Positions 30,938 through 44,030 of a DNA stretch of 64,000 nt are shown piece after piece. Position numbers and translations under genes: made by a program. The DNA comes from Saxidomus purpurata. Its lineage: Eukaryota; Mollusca; Bivalvia; Venerida; Veneridae. The stretch is taken from positions 26,795,206-26,859,205 of the forward strand of contig JAFMSR010000005.1 of assembly GCA_022818135.1 (NCBI GenBank). Direction: 5' to 3'. The notes below the pieces were generated by a model. That model had not been told where the DNA came from. It made no database searches and was given only the letters and a program-made list of their open reading frames with translations. The first letter of the stretch is position 1; each line of letters opens with the position of its first letter.

Positions 30938-33223
30938 ATGGCAACGTTCAATGTGCATTGGGATGATTTGTTGGAAGTTCAAATGATGAACATTGAAGAA
31001 ATTAATGACAAGAATGAATTTGAAGCCAATACTGGTATTGATCCATCAATCTTTGATGAGGAATTTGATGAAGAAAAACAATTCAACGTCACAAAGTTAT
31101 TGACTGATTCTCAGGTGTCCGAGTATTCGAAGACTCCTGTTTCAACTGAATGTCTTCAAATTCCTGAAACTGCTACTGAATGTTCTCAAGCAGCATCTGT
31201 TCAATCTCCTCAAATTGATGAAAATCACAGTGCTGTGCCTGTCTTTACTGATGTTGCCTCTGAAAATATCAACAAAGGCTTTATGATGGTTGATATGGAC
31301 TCGGTAAAGGCTTTTAACGAGTCGGAAAAAAATCAGCACACAAAACGCAAAACTAATCAACATATAAACAGGCTTAAAACTTTTCTCAAACTGAAAAATG
31401 AAACACGAGAGTTCCATACCATCCCAATGACTGAGCTGGATGAGCTTCTTGCAATGTTCCTTCTCTCCATTAAGAAAGAAGATGGAACAGACTATGAGCC
31501 GAGTAGTTTAAGAGGGTACATATCAACATTTGACAGAGTTCTCCAGGAAAATGGTTACCAATTTACCATTGCCAAAAGTTCAAGACAAGGATTTCCCCTA
31601 ACAAATCAGACTAAATCGGTAATTACAATTTATTAAGTCTATTTAATAATCTTTTTGAAATTTAATAAATCAAGCAAAAAATTGACGCTTCAAGATACAT
31701 GTATTTCATCATTATAAACTAGATATTTAATTTCCCCCATTTGTTTTGCTTATTAATTAAAAAATTATTTTTTCCCATATTAATTTTTGTTTATCAATGA
31801 TTTTTAAATTTTCTACAAATAATAATTATATAAATCAGTTATTTTTCAAACAAGAAAATGATTAGTATATAAATTTCAGGCAAAAACAAAAAATCTAAAA
31901 AATCAGGTAAAGGCAACAAAGAAAATGCTGCCCAATCAATAACAGATGAAGAGATTGACAGGCTTTATGACACCGGCCAACTAGGTCTTTCGTCACCACA
32001 GTCCATCATCAACACCTTGTGGTTAACATTTACCATACATTTCGGCATGAGAAGTGTAGAAGAACACTATCACTTATGGTAACTTTAAATGTCATATATA
32101 TTAATTAAAAGACAGTTAATCAGTCAGACTATTAAACCCAAAGATTTAAAACTCGTAAAAAGCTTTTTTATTTGAAAATCACTTATCTCAAAATCTCTGT
32201 TCAGAATGCCATTCACAATTAAATTTCATGTGGCTGAGATTCACTGTTTCACAACCTGAAATTGAAATACAAAGTATAATTTTAGTTGCAAACTTTTACA
32301 ATTTTTTTTTAAAAAACCATAAATTTACATGTAAATATCTATATGAAAAATTGTACATGTAGAAAAACATTGTTTTCAGTTGGGGCGATGTACAAATAAA
32401 GATTGATGCGGAGGGCACTGAGTATCTGGAATTTAAAGAGCGCCAGACTAAAACACGCACCGGAGACAGTGGTGGTTCTAGAAAGGTGCCTCCACGTATG
32501 TGGTCTACCGGAGATGAGCGGGATCCAGTATCTGCCTACAGATACTACGCGGCTAAGCGTCCGCATGGATTCAGTCGGGATTCGGACCCATTTTATTTGG
32601 CACCAAGAACAACCCCACCAAGCGAGTATGACCAGTGGTTCTTACAACAGCGGGTTGGAATTAAAAAAATTGGCACTCTAATGAAAACAATGACTGTAAA
32701 ATCAGGCATTACAAGGCACCTTACCAACCATTCTGCCAGAAAACACACAATACAAAAGCTCAGGGATTCTAACCAGGCACCTACTGATATCATGCAGATC
32801 ACTGGGCATGAATGTGTACAAAGCATAATTAATTACAGCAACATTTCTTTGAAAAAGCAAAAAACTTGCTCTAATATTTTAAGCAGATCTACCACTTCAG
32901 TGAGATCAAATAATGCAAACAAATCTGCAACATGTACAAGTGCCTCTTACCTTGACAATGGTACTTCTGTTCCAATGCAGAGCGACATGCCCGAGACTCC
33001 ACTGCCTGTAATGCCATCCAAACATATCGAACCTCCAGTCTCTGCTCCAAACACTCAGGTAGTCCATGTTCCAGCTGTTAATTACCCCACCCATTTCGCT
33101 CAGGCTGGAAATGCTCCAGGTCATGTGCAGTCAATGTTTTTTGGTGCTACTGTCCACATACAGAATTTTAATATGTACAGCATGCCTCCAAGGAACAATC
33201 AAGACAGTAGCAGTGGCAATTGA
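30938..33223 (+). CDS. Crypton/DUF3504-type tyrosine recombinase gene
   Basis: Three exons proposed: 30938-31618, 31880-32078, 32380-33223 (TGA), about 570 residues. Exon 1 gives an acidic N-terminus and a helical core-binding-like region (MTELDELLAMFLLSIKK, SSLRGYISTFDRVL). Exon 2 has NAAQSITDEEIDRLYDTG and the first catalytic Arg in FGMRSVEEHY. Exon 3 has WGDV, LEFKERQTKTR, the H-x-x-R box NHSARKH, and TGHECVQSIINYSN with the His and candidate nucleophile Tyr. This order is typical of Crypton-derived proteins (KCTD1, QRICH1 and ZMYM relatives). Exons 2 and 3 join cleanly. Exon 1's good donor (TCG/GTAATT) is in phase 0, while exon 2 must be entered in phase 1. Either a weaker donor at 31578 is used or a one-base indel has broken this copy. 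The C-terminal ~110 residues are low-complexity. Confidence 0.75.
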
Positions 33224-33911
33224 ACAGTGTTGAATATTTCCGTTGTCTGAACAGGTGAAACACGTGTGTTGTGACTCCTTCGTCCGAATCCGATATGTTG
33301 TTTGACTATTATAGCGTTTTAAGTGTTAATATCTGACTAACAGTTTGTAAAACATTGTTCTTTTTTAAGCAGCACTGGGTGGTCAACTGGTGAGATCCTC
33401 GGGCATCTAAACGGTTGAAATCAACCCTGCACATGGACCTTTTGCATTGTTGTAGGTAGGACTGGGCTGGGGGTAGAAGCCCATGGTGGCTGTATGTTGG
33501 TAGCAACTTGGCTGTCATCATAGAGTTGTTGTTGTGGGAATACCTGTTGTTGTTGTTGGTCTACAGCATCATCTTCTACCAGTCTTTAGTCCTCCCCTAA
33601 ATAACATCAGCAGAACTTTGACCTGTCAAGATCATGTCACTCTCATTTGCTTTTTATAACCAGATATGTTAAGACTTGTAGATTTGTGTAGCTGCATTTG
33701 GATGTGAAGCATTGCCGAGTTGTTAAAGAAGGAAGAGAATTTTGGAAAAATTCAAGGAGTCAAACATGTTAAAGAAACACACTTATGCGAAGACTGTCAA
33801 ATATTTAATGCGTAATTCAATATAACAGTTTACACCCTGAAAATCTAAGTCCTATATACTTTACCAAAGTTATACTATATAAATGTTTACAATCCAGTCA
33901 ACTCCTCAGTG
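33224..33911. other. 3' flank of recombinase gene; nothing recognised
   Basis: Contains TTGTTGTTG runs near 33525-33560 and no convincing coding sequence. Confidence 0.35.
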
Positions 33912-35275
33912 TAACAAGAGCTGTCCATAAGACAGCACGCTCGACTATTGTGGGTGTTTGATAATAAAACAAAACTTTTATCAGTATAATAGCAAAACAA
34001 ATTCTGCTAACTATTAAGTATAAACTAGGAAAGTTGAATCATAAAAAAAGTCAAAATCTATAACTATAGATTTAATTTTTGGTAAATTAATTGTTTGATA
34101 CAAAATTTACCCTGAACACTATTGCAAGGTTTGATATAACTACCATAGGTGGTTACTGTGATATGTGCATGATAGTACCTTGCATGCAAAACTTTACCAA
34201 ATTTTCAAAGTCAAACAAGGGCCATAATTTCCACTAAATTTAAACAAGAGTTATCTGTCTTGACTGTGTGACACCTCTTAAGACATTAAAAAAGTTTCAA
34301 GTCAATATCATAAGTGGTTACTGAGGTATGTGCATGATAGTACCTAGCAGGCAAAACTTTAACCAAATTTTCAAAGTCAAACAAGGGCCATAATTAGTAC
34401 TAAATTTATACAAGAGTTATCTGACTTGATTGTACGACACCCCTAAAGACATTAAAAAAGTTTCAAGTCAATATCATAAGTGGTTACTGAGGTATATACA
34501 TGATAGTACCTAGCAGGCAAAACTTTAACCAAATTTTCAAAGTCAAACAAGGGCCATAATTAGTACTAAATTTATACAAGAGTTATCTGCCTTGACTGTG
34601 TGACACCCCTAGAGACATTAACGAAGTTTCAAGTCAATAGCATAAGTGGTTACTGAGATATGTGCATGATAGTACTTAGCAGGCAAAACTTTAACCAAAT
34701 TTTCAAAGTCAAACAAGGGCCATAATTTGTACTAAATTTATACAAGAGTTATCTGCCTTGATTGTATGACACCCCTAAAGACATGAACAAAGTTTCAAGT
34801 CAATATTATAAGTGGTTACTGAGATATGTGCATGATAGTACCTAGCAGGCAAAACTTTAACCAAATTTTCAAAGTCAAACAAGGGCCATAATTTGTACTA
34901 AATTTTTTCAAGAGTTATCTGCCTTGATTGTATGACACCCCTAAAGACATGAACAAAGTTTCAAGTCAATATCATAAGTGGTTACTGAGATATAAGCATG
35001 ATAGTACCTAGCAGGCAAAACTTTAACCAAATTTTCAAAGTCAAACAAGGGCCATAATTTGTACTAAATTTTTTCAAGAGTTATCTGCCTTGATTGTATG
35101 ACACCCCTAAAGACATGAATAAAGTTTCAAGTCAATATCATAAGTGGTTACTGAGATATGTGCATGATAGTACTTAGCAGGCAAAACTTTCACCAAAGAA
35201 GCAACGCCGACGCCGACGCCGACGCACAAGTGACTGTAATAGCTCTCCATATTCTCCGAATAGTCGAGCTAAAAA
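33912..35275. mobile_element. R2 element carrying a 166-bp satellite (about 6-7 units)
   Basis: CAAGGGCCATAAT recurs at 34216, 34382, 34548, 34714, 34880 and 35046, exactly 166 bp apart. The array sits in an element whose ends hold an exact 11-bp inverted repeat, GCTCGACTATT at 33939-33949 and its complement at 35259-35269. A GCCGAC hexamer run (35207-35226) marks the 3' part. The layout resembles the bivalve pearl-type elements with internal tandem cores (from memory). Confidence 0.8.
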
Positions 35276-35774
35276 TTCATGCAGAAAAATCTTAATACAA
35301 TGTATTGCTGTGCGAACAATCAGCCAGGCTCTGTATTGCAATAAAATAGTATACAGGTACAAAAAAAAAATGTATATCATTGCAGCACTACCTATTTGGA
35401 CAAGCTTAAGAAATTGACGATATTGAATCAGATATAGACAAGTGTTTCAAATTTAATTCAATGAAATAACAAAACTTAAACAAGTAAAATAACATTACAT
35501 ATGTTATTTACAGAACTATAACAATTGTAAACAGAAAGGTATCGCAGTGAGAATTTTCAACATAAATTTTTGGTCAACTGACACATTTGAAAATGTTCAT
35601 TGATCCAGACGCTATTAATTTAATAAGTGCCCGAGAGGAAATTTTATTGGGAACTCAATAATTTATTTTTAGACTTACAGGGGTGTAACATCATGATGTT
35701 ACATGGGCAACACCATTTTTTGTTCACCGATGCAGTATGGGAATTTTATATAGGGCAAAGCGCGTGAGGTATAA
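35276..35774. other. Spacer between repeat elements
   Basis: AT-rich, no gene or clear repeat seen. Confidence 0.35.
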
Positions 35775-36695
35775 CTAGACCTATCACTAAATGTGATTCA
35801 TAACCCCAAAAGACTGCTTTATAAACTAAGGAAGTTCGTAGTAACATAATACCTTGCAAAAAAAACAACTAAAATCGAGATATTGTCCTTGGCAATAACT
35901 CTGTAATTTGTCAAGATAGGGTTATGGTTCTTGTACACTGCACTTCCTCTCATTTTGCTGGACCACTGTATGAAGTTGTATGAATACCAATAAGTAGTTT
36001 GCAAGTTATGCTCCGGACAAGGAAAAGTAAAAAAAGGGCAATTACTCTGTAACTAGTCAAGATAGAGTTTTGGTTCTTGTGCACTGCACTTCCTCCAATT
36101 GTGCTTGACCAATTGTATGAAGTTGTATATATTTCCAACCAGTAGTTTTCAAGTTATGCTCTTAACAAGGAAAAGTAAAAAAGGGGGAAATAACTCTGTA
36201 ATTAGTCAAGATACAGTTCTGGTTCTTGTGCACTGCACTTCCTCCCATTGTGCTTGACCATTGTATGAAGTTGTATTGAATTCCAACCAGTAGTTTTCAA
36301 ATTATGCTCTTGACAAGGAAAAGTAACAAAAGGCAAAAACTCTGTAATTACTAAAGATAGAGTTATAGTACTTGAACACTGCACTTCTCATTGTGCTAGA
36401 CCATTGTATGAAGTTGTATCAAATTCCAACCAGTAGTTTTCAAGTTATGTTCTAGATATGAAAAAGTAACAAAGGGCAATAACTCTGTAATGAGGCCAGA
36501 TATAGTAATGGTTCTTGTACACTTCACTTCCTCTCAATGTACTTGACCAATGTATGAAGTTGTACTGAATTCCAACCAGTAGTTATCAAATTATGCTCCG
36601 GACAAGGAAAATGCAATTGACACACCACCCAACCGACCTACCAACCACCGGGTGACTCCTATATACCCCCCTAAACTTCGTTTCGGGGGTATAAT
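35775..36695 (+). mobile_element. R3 element with about five 142-149-bp units
   Basis: TGAAGTTGTA recurs at 35971, 36118, 36267, 36409 and 36555. The 3' end has CCGGGTGACTCC then TTTCGGGGGTATA. Two other sense or antisense copies and a diverged one lie elsewhere in the window. Confidence 0.75.
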
Positions 36696-36699
36696 AATA

Positions 36700-37191
36700 G
36701 GTTTTGCCACATGCCTTGTGATTTCAGAAAAGAAGATTTTAGTTTTTCCTATAATGCCTATGTTATGTAAAAACTAGAGGGCTAAGATGGCTAGGTTCAT
36801 AAATTTAACAATCTTGGTAGAGGTCCACTAGCTAGGTTATCCCACATGCTAAATATCTAAGCTCTATAGGCTTTGCAGTTTCAGAGAAGATTTTTTAAGG
36901 TTTTCTTACATAAGCCTATGTATAAACAAGTGACCCCCTGGTGGGGTCAATTTTGACCAGGGGGTCATAATTTGAACAATCTTGATACAGGTCAACAACG
37001 TTATGCCACATGCTAAATGTCTAAGCTCTAGGCCTTGTTGTTTCATGGAAAAAGATTTAAAGTTTTCCCTATATACGCCTATGAGGAATTAAGTGATCCC
37101 CGTGCTGTTGGGGGGATCATAATTTTAATCTTGTTATGGGTCCACCAGGTAATGCCACAGATGTCATACAATTTGTGCCAGGTGACCTAAA
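36700..37191 (+). mobile_element. R1 element, 5'-truncated copy
   Basis: Shares the R1 internal units and ends in GTGCCAGGTGA at about 37177-37190. Confidence 0.6.
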
Positions 37192-37208
37192 AAGCTAAAT
37201 CACTTTTA

Positions 37209-38150
37209 CAAGAGGGCCTAGGTGGCCCTATATCGCCTACCTGGCTATCACTGGTTATTATTCAAGGTCATCAATACAAAAAAGGATCAATTTTGACACA
37301 GGGCTTCTGATTAAAGGTTAAGCAGTCTGCTACATAATGCTGTATTCCAAATATCTCCGGACCAAGTGGTTCTAGACAAGTAAATTTTTTGAAGTTTTGC
37401 TACATGTAAATAAGCCTACCTTGGTAGAGGTCCACTAGGCAATAATGCATGCCAAAGTTTTTCCTATTTAAGCCTATGTAAAATCAAGTGACCCTGGGCA
37501 GGGTCAATTTGTATCTTGGGGTCATAATTTGAACAATCTTAGTATAGGTCCACTAGGCTATGCCACATGCCAAATTAACCTCTAGGACTCGTGGTTTCAG
37601 AGCATTAGATTTTTAAAGTTTTTCATACCTATGTAAAAAAGAAGTGACCCTCAGGTGGGATGAGTTTTGACCCGGGGGTCATAATTTGAACAATTTTGGT
37701 AGAGGTCCACTAGGTTATGCAATTGCAACCAGAGCTCTGCATAGATTGGAGTTATTTGAACAACTATGAAAGGGCTTCATGCAAGGAACATCCTTACCAA
37801 GTTTCATCATCATTGGCCTAGTTGTTTTAGAGATGTTGTTTAAAGGAAAATGTTAACAAACATAAGACATATGACAGACGCACAATGGTGAGCAATCCTT
37901 ATAGCTCACTCTTGCACTTTGTGCCAGGTGAGCCATTAGTGACCTCTGGGCAAGGTAAATTTTGACCCTTGGGTCATATTTGAACAATCTTGGTAATACC
38001 ACAAGCTAAGTATCAAACTCTAGCCTATGAGAAGATTTTTAAAGTTTTTCCTATAAAAGTGTTTATAAAAACAAATGAAGTCAATTTTGACCTTGGGGTC
38101 ATAATTTGAACAATCTTGACCACACTTTATGTCCTTATTCTCAGACTGAA
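37209..38150 (+). mobile_element. R1 element copies, one full plus a fused fragment
   Basis: Starts ACAAGAGGGCCTAGGTGG and CCTACCTGGC. An end-like GTGCCAGGTGAGCC lies at about 37921-37934, and a second run of internal units continues to about 38120. Confidence 0.6.
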
Positions 38151-38157
38151 TTGAAGT

Positions 38158-40493
38158 ACATGAAAATCCAAGATGCAACTATCAAATAATTATCCACTGT
38201 GGATACCTGCTTTCAATAAAGATACATACATGTTCCAAAGTTCTTTGCAACATTGTAGATATATTTTTAATAAATTGTTTTTAATTTGACATGAAAATAT
38301 TAAAAACTGTAATCTATAACAAAATTTTGGCATTCGCAAGGTCTTTGGGTAAATAGTTGGTCCAAAAGTATTAGTTTTGAAATCAGTACAATTTCTTTTT
38401 TATCGTTATAATTTAATCTTTCAAAACAGATCTTGTTATTATTGGTATAGGAATAGATAACATGTTATCCACTTTGGTGCCACCCTATACAATTCTTGAT
38501 GTTTATGTTTCTTCAGAAAGATTCCTTTAAAATTGGCCTAGTATCATTGCTTTAAGTCTCCTGATGTGCAAAACTTGCTCAAAGATAGTCAAGATAAAGT
38601 CTTCGACATTTTGAAATGACAATTGATAAAACTTTGGTGAGCTAAAAAGTGTATGAGCAATTGTCACCGAACAGTACAGATATATTTTTTATCGTTTATA
38701 TAAGTTTACACGGAAAGAGTCCCTGACTGACTATGCGCAGAGTGAGAAAAATTGGCGTATTCTACTAATTTCATCTTCAATTTTCCTTGAAGGATCTGAT
38801 TCATTGTAATCATCATTTGTTTGTATGTTATCACACATTACGCCAATTCCAGTCTGTCCTGGCAAATATTCTGTGCTATGATGGAGAGTTTCTGACGTAA
38901 TAGTTCTTGCCCAGCCCAGCAAAGCTTTCAAGTTTAAGTTTCAATGCTCAACTTTCTATTTAATAAAACGTATGAAGAGATTTATTAAAAGTACAAATTG
39001 TCCTATCTGCTCACAGATTATACACAAGTCCAGTGAATGGGTGCCATTCTTGTTGTATCTAGACTCATCATACTCCCAAGTCCTTTTTGGAACATGAGGT
39101 ATGCCGCACATTTCATCACCTCATGCAGGGCAGACTCACTGATTGAACTACTTTCATAATGCCATTATGCATAAGTAAAGTATATGTTGTGTTCAATCAT
39201 CTAAAATATCTAGATGTATTTTAACACCTAATGCTGGCACCTGCTATGAGTAACTACATGTATGTGCAATGTGTATGAAGGTTCTATTTTAGGACAAGAG
39301 CAACTTTCTTATTTAGCTAAAAGACTGAAATTTTAAATTTCAATAGCACTGTTGGTATGTTAATATCTATAAAGTTCCATGATAAAATTTGCCTCGCGTA
39401 TTAACCAATATTTTCCGTATGTAGCAAGAAACCTCGCACAGAATCACAGAACTAGATGCCACATTGTACAGTACTAAATTTCAACATATATCTTTAAGCT
39501 AAATCCGGAAGGAATTCATGACAATTTCTTCAATAGATTTAAGCATTGCCTGGAAATTTTATGGATTGGCCTGGGAACTGTTTGCCTAACTTTAAAACAC
39601 AGCCTGGAATATTTTCTAAATCAAATGGTATCATAGTATGATCAGTTAAACAGAATGATGAACCTATATCATCAGAAACATTTTCTCTCATAGTGCAGAA
39701 TATTTGCCAGGACAGACTGGAATTTGTGTAATGTGTAATAATATATAGACAAATGATGGTAACAATGAATCAAATCCTTTATGGAAAATTAACGATGTAA
39801 TTATATGGCTGGAATATTACAAGGTCAATTCAAACCAAAATATCCTAGTATTGTATTAGGAGCTGCACCAAATTGTGTACAACATTTTACCTATACCAAA
39901 AATAAAAACATAAAATACATGTAAAATTACATTAATAAAGAAGAAATTGTTTCGATTTCAAAACTGAAACTTCCGGGCTGACCTTTTATCTGAAGACACC
40001 TCTAGATTTCTCAATGACATCCACAAAATGTCAAAATTTTGTTATAAATGCATAATTTTAATATTTAGCATCAGGGCATTTACTAGAATATGTCTACAAT
40101 GTTGAAAATAACTGGAGAACATGATTGTTTTTTTTATCTTATTGTTTATAGTCCCAGCTGAACCCAAGATTTTCCCTAGGATGAAGCTGCCGAGACTCAA
40201 GGGCAGGTTGAAGAGAAAGATAACGCTACAATGGAATGCAGGTACCAGACCCTATGAATAGACCCCATGGTTCTTTTACATGCCTGGTGTATAGCACTGA
40301 TACACTTGAGACTACCTCTGGATAACAAGTTCATCTCTATAGGTGTAAAAAATACTGAAAAGGATATCTGAAATTTCCAGTGTCTGAGCATGGATCAATA
40401 ACAGGGGCTTTTGGCTAGGTAGTCTAGTTGTAAACTACTGTACCACTGTGCCACCCTGAAGTAATTCAACAGTTGCATCTAGCATTATCATGT
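38158..40493. mobile_element. 2.35-kb TIR transposon, copy with nested SINE
   Basis: It starts ACATGAAAATCCAAGATGCA and ends TTGCATCTAGCATTATCATGT. Its middle aligns with 46960-49308 in the same order. About 300 bp near the right end (40153-40458) is absent from the other copy. An internal inverted pair (38843-38883 with 39693-39733, core CCAGGACAGACTGGAATT) adds foldback character. No transposase frame was seen, so it is non-autonomous. Confidence 0.65.
40153..40458 (-). mobile_element. tRNA-derived SINE nested in the 2.35-kb transposon
   Basis: On the minus strand it opens GGTGGCACAGTGGTACAGTAG, an A-box-like start, with a degenerate B box (TTATTGATCC). The body contains CACCAGGCATGTAAAAGAACC. 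It interrupts the host element just inside its right TIR. Confidence 0.5.
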
Positions 40494-40504
40494 TTCTTTT
40501 AAAA

Positions 40505-42165
40505 ACAAGAGGGCCAAGATGACCCTATATTGCTCACCTTGCTACCATTGGCTATACTACATGGTCATCAAGAGCAGAAAGGGTCAATTTTGACATGGGG
40601 ATTAATTTAAACATTCTTTAAAGATGTCAAATAGGCAATGATACATGCCAAAAAGCTCTATAGGCATTGTCGTTTCAGAAATAAAGATTTTTAAAGCTTT
40701 TCCTATATAAGCTTATGTTAAAACAAGTGATCCCCCGTGCGGAGTCAATTTTGACTGTGGGGACATAATTTCAACAATCTTGGTAAAGGTCCATTAGGTC
40801 ATCCAATATGCTTAATATCTAAGCTCTAGGCTTTGTGGTTTCAGAGAAGAAGAGTTTAAAAGTTTTTCCTATATAAGCCTTTGTTAAGTGGGGTCAATTT
40901 TGAACCTTTAGACCTTGGTTTTGCATGCAACAGGTGTCTTGATCTGCTGAACATTTGCGCGGAGTCATTTTAAAATCCTTCAATGCATGACAAATATACA
41001 GCCAGAACATCTAAATGTATTGAAGGACACATTGACCGATAGGACAGACAGGGGAGAGTGCGATTTTAATATTTTGGGGGCATAAAAAGCAAGTCTGGAA
41101 AATGCATTGTGACAAATGGTGTGAAAATGATAATTGTATACTTTCTTAGAAAAGTAGAGTGTATCTTTTATGCACATTCCACTTTCTATTAAACACAGTT
41201 TCTTAGTCAAGTATGATATTTTAATGATTTCAACACTCATAGTAGAGGCCCTCTAGACAAGGCTACATGCCAAATATTTAAGTATTAGAGCTTCACACAA
41301 AGAACATCCCTGTCATATTTCCTCAACATTAAGTTTCAGAGATGTTGTTTGAAGGATATGATGGATGGACAGACAGATGACTTACTACAGACATTGAGCG
41401 ATCCTGATGGCCCTCTATCGCTCAATGGTACAAGTCCACTTACCTAAGTGGATCACTAGACAAAGTAATATACCAAATAGGTTTTCCTATGTATGTCTTT
41501 GTAAAACAAATGACCCCCATCCCTGGGAAAAGCCAATTTTGACCCCAGGGGCATAATTTGAACAAACTTTGAAGAGGTCTACTAGGCAATGCTACATGCT
41601 AAATATCTAAGCTCTAGGCCTTGTGGTTTCAGAGAAGAAGATTTTTAAAGTTTTTCCTAAATTAGCCTATGTAAAACTAAGTGACCCCAGGGCAAGGTCA
41701 ATTTTGACTCCAGGGGTCATAGTTTGAACAATCTTGGTAGAGGTCCACTAGCCAATGCTACATGCCAAATATCTAAGCTCTAAGCCTTGTGGTTTCAGAA
41801 AAGAAGATTTTTACAGTTTTTCCTACATAAGCCTATGCAAAACTAAGTGACCACCGGCACAGGGTTAATTTGGACCTGGGGTTCATAACTGGAACAATCT
41901 TGGTAGAGGTCCACTAGATAATGCTACATGCCAAAAATCTAATCTCTAGGCCTTGTGGTTTCAGAGAAGAAGATTTTTAAAGTTTTTCCTATTTGTTGCC
42001 ATAGAAACCAGAGTTCTGCATGGAATGGAATTCTTTGAACAATTTTGGTAGAGCTTCATGCAAGGAACATCCCTGCATAGTTTCATCAACATTGGCATAG
42101 TGGTTTCAGAGGAGATGACATACGAATCAAAATATTGATAGACGACGGACGACGGACAATCATCC
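40505..42165 (+). mobile_element. R1 element, long composite copy
   Basis: Starts AACAAGAGGGCCAAGATG and GCTCACC, carries many units of about 170 bp, and ends with GACGACGGACGACGGAC. An unrelated stretch at about 40930-41250 interrupts it. Confidence 0.65.
41083..41205. repeat. Direct repeat, copy 1 (partner 42168-42345)
   Basis: CATAAAAAGCAAGTCT, GTGTATCTTTTATGCACAT and CCACTTTCTATTAAACAC occur in the same order in both copies, about 1.1 kb apart. Confidence 0.65.
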
Positions 42166-42167
42166 AT

Positions 42168-42345
42168 CATAAAAAGCAAGTCTTGAAAATGCCCAGTGCA
42201 ATAAGGTGTCAAACTGATAATCTTTGGTCCAAAGTTAAATGAAAACTTTCATTTAAGTTGTATACAATCTTTCAACTGCGTACTTAGAAAAGTGGTGTGT
42301 ATCTTTTATGCACATACCACTTTCTATTAAACACTGTATAATATA
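42168..42345. repeat. Direct repeat, copy 2
   Basis: Same words as 41083-41205 with an insertion of about 50 bp. Its end overlaps the stop codon of minus-strand segment D. Confidence 0.65.
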
Positions 42346-42454
42346 TAGTTGATTTTGACAAATAAACATTCAAAAATATATTCAGTTTGTCTGCAGTTTG
42401 TTTCAACAGGCACTTTAACTGTCAGTCCACCTGGCTTCAGTGATGTTAAAATAT
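42327..42454 (-). pseudogene. Segment D: putative last exon of a decayed minus-strand gene
   Basis: Acceptor TATATTTTCAG, then a phase 1 frame DILTSLKPGGLTVKVPVETN running 41 codons to a TAA at 42329-42327. It joins segment C's last base in frame. The C-terminal residues and the stop lie in a dispersed repeat, so the natural end may have been lost. I do not recognise the protein. Confidence 0.4.
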
Positions 42455-43303
42455 CTGAAAATATAAAGACACAAGGAAATCAGTGTAATTAGTGTTTCAT
42501 TACTTTCATTCAATTACTGTAACTGGAAAACAAAATATGTAAAGTTTGCACTGTAAACTGAAAGATATAGTAATTAAGGATGCCTATTTCAACAAATAAA
42601 GATTTCAGCTGTTGGTCCATCCAACTGATTAAATTTAGCTAAAGACTTGACACTTGTACAGAAATGTTAAGGAGCACGACAAGTTGTGCACATGTGATTC
42701 TGTTTATGACTACGCATGGTAAGCAGAGTTATTGTCTTTGACTATATTGCCTTAGTGGTCTGTTGATTACCGATTCATCTAATTTCTTAATGAAAATAAG
42801 AGTGTCAAGCTGTCACATGATATACAGTGTTAATACACCTGTTGAGACTTATGGCCTATGATAACTCTTGACTAACTTATATAGTCTGACTGGCTATCAA
42901 ACTTGGCTGAGACATTGTGCGGATTAAACGTTTACACAAAGTTTACATCAGAGTTCAGATATTGGAGTTGAAAGATAGCATTATTTGGCAGTTAAAGACT
43001 AGGGCTATTTGGCTTGTTATTAAACTTGACTGAGATATTAGGTAAATACAAACATTTACAGCAAGTTTAGTGAAGATTAATTATGAACAATTTCAGCTAA
43101 AGACCAGAAAACTCTAAATTGTCAAATTTTAACAATTAAACAGCAATTTTACTAGTCCTTTAACTTGGTTGAGATCCCATAATACAGGACATATAAAACT
43201 CTAAAGGATCACATCATGGTGCAATCCTTTAGCAGTTGACCATATGCTCATATGTACTACATTTAAGAGGAAGAAATAGTTATACCCTCTGACATGTTGT
43301 TAC

Positions 43304-43531
43304 CTTTAAGGTCACAGATTGATTCTGGTCCTGGGAAGGCTGACATGTCAGCAACTGCCTGCACCTGTACTGTTTTGCTAACCATCTGGAAACCATCTCC
43401 TTAACAACTTTGTACATCACTGCACATCCCATCTTGACCAGTCTCAACTTGATGCGAGCGATTGCTTTGTTTGTCAGTTCCAAAATAAACCTGACTGATG
43501 CTTTCCTTTTCTCCTTGGGGAGCACATACAC
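43304..43531 (-). pseudogene. Segment C: exon-like block with one in-frame stop
   Basis: Acceptor TATTTTTAAG and donor AAAG/GTAACA bound 228 nt. In phase 1, which fits both neighbours, it reads VCAPQGEKESISQVYFGTD, then SHQVETGQDGMCSDVQSC, a TAA stop, and QAVADMSAFPGPESICDLK. Phase 0 is fully open and basic (KEKRKASVRFILELTNK), but joining it to segment D ends after two codons. I prefer the phase 1 reading of a decayed exon. Confidence 0.4.
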
Positions 43532-43689
43532 CTTAAAAATACAGTTGGTATAGTGAGCAGTCTTTCAAAATGAGGAAAACTTTTGAAAATGTTTCAAATT
43601 CAAAGTTTCAGTCCTTTGCTTCAATCTTCATCATACTGCTTTAAATTAACAGAACTTTTGTTTTGAATACATTGTGTTACTTTTTTTTT

Positions 43690-44030
43690 ATGCAATATCA
43701 TAAATATGCAACACTCTTTCTGAAATATAGCATGTCTTTTTGCTACATTTTCTAGTCCTGAGCATAACTCTAAAAATATTACAGGAATTGCATACAAAGA
43801 GAGAGGACACTCAGGAAAAGTGCTGTGCACAAGAACCATAACACTATATTACCTTATTTTCTCCCTTTATTGATTTTTCTTCCCAAGCAACATGCAAAAG
43901 TATCACATGTATTTGGGACTTCATACAATGATAGAGCACAATGGGAGGAATTGCAGTGTACACAAACCATAACTCTACCTTGCCTGATTTCTTGTTCTGA
44001 GCATAACTGTTAAAGTACTGAAGGAAATTT
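43690..44030 (-). mobile_element. Diverged R3 fragment
   Basis: Antisense R3 words such as GTGCACAAGAACCATAAC and AGCACAATGGGAGGAA are recognisable. About two units. Confidence 0.5.
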
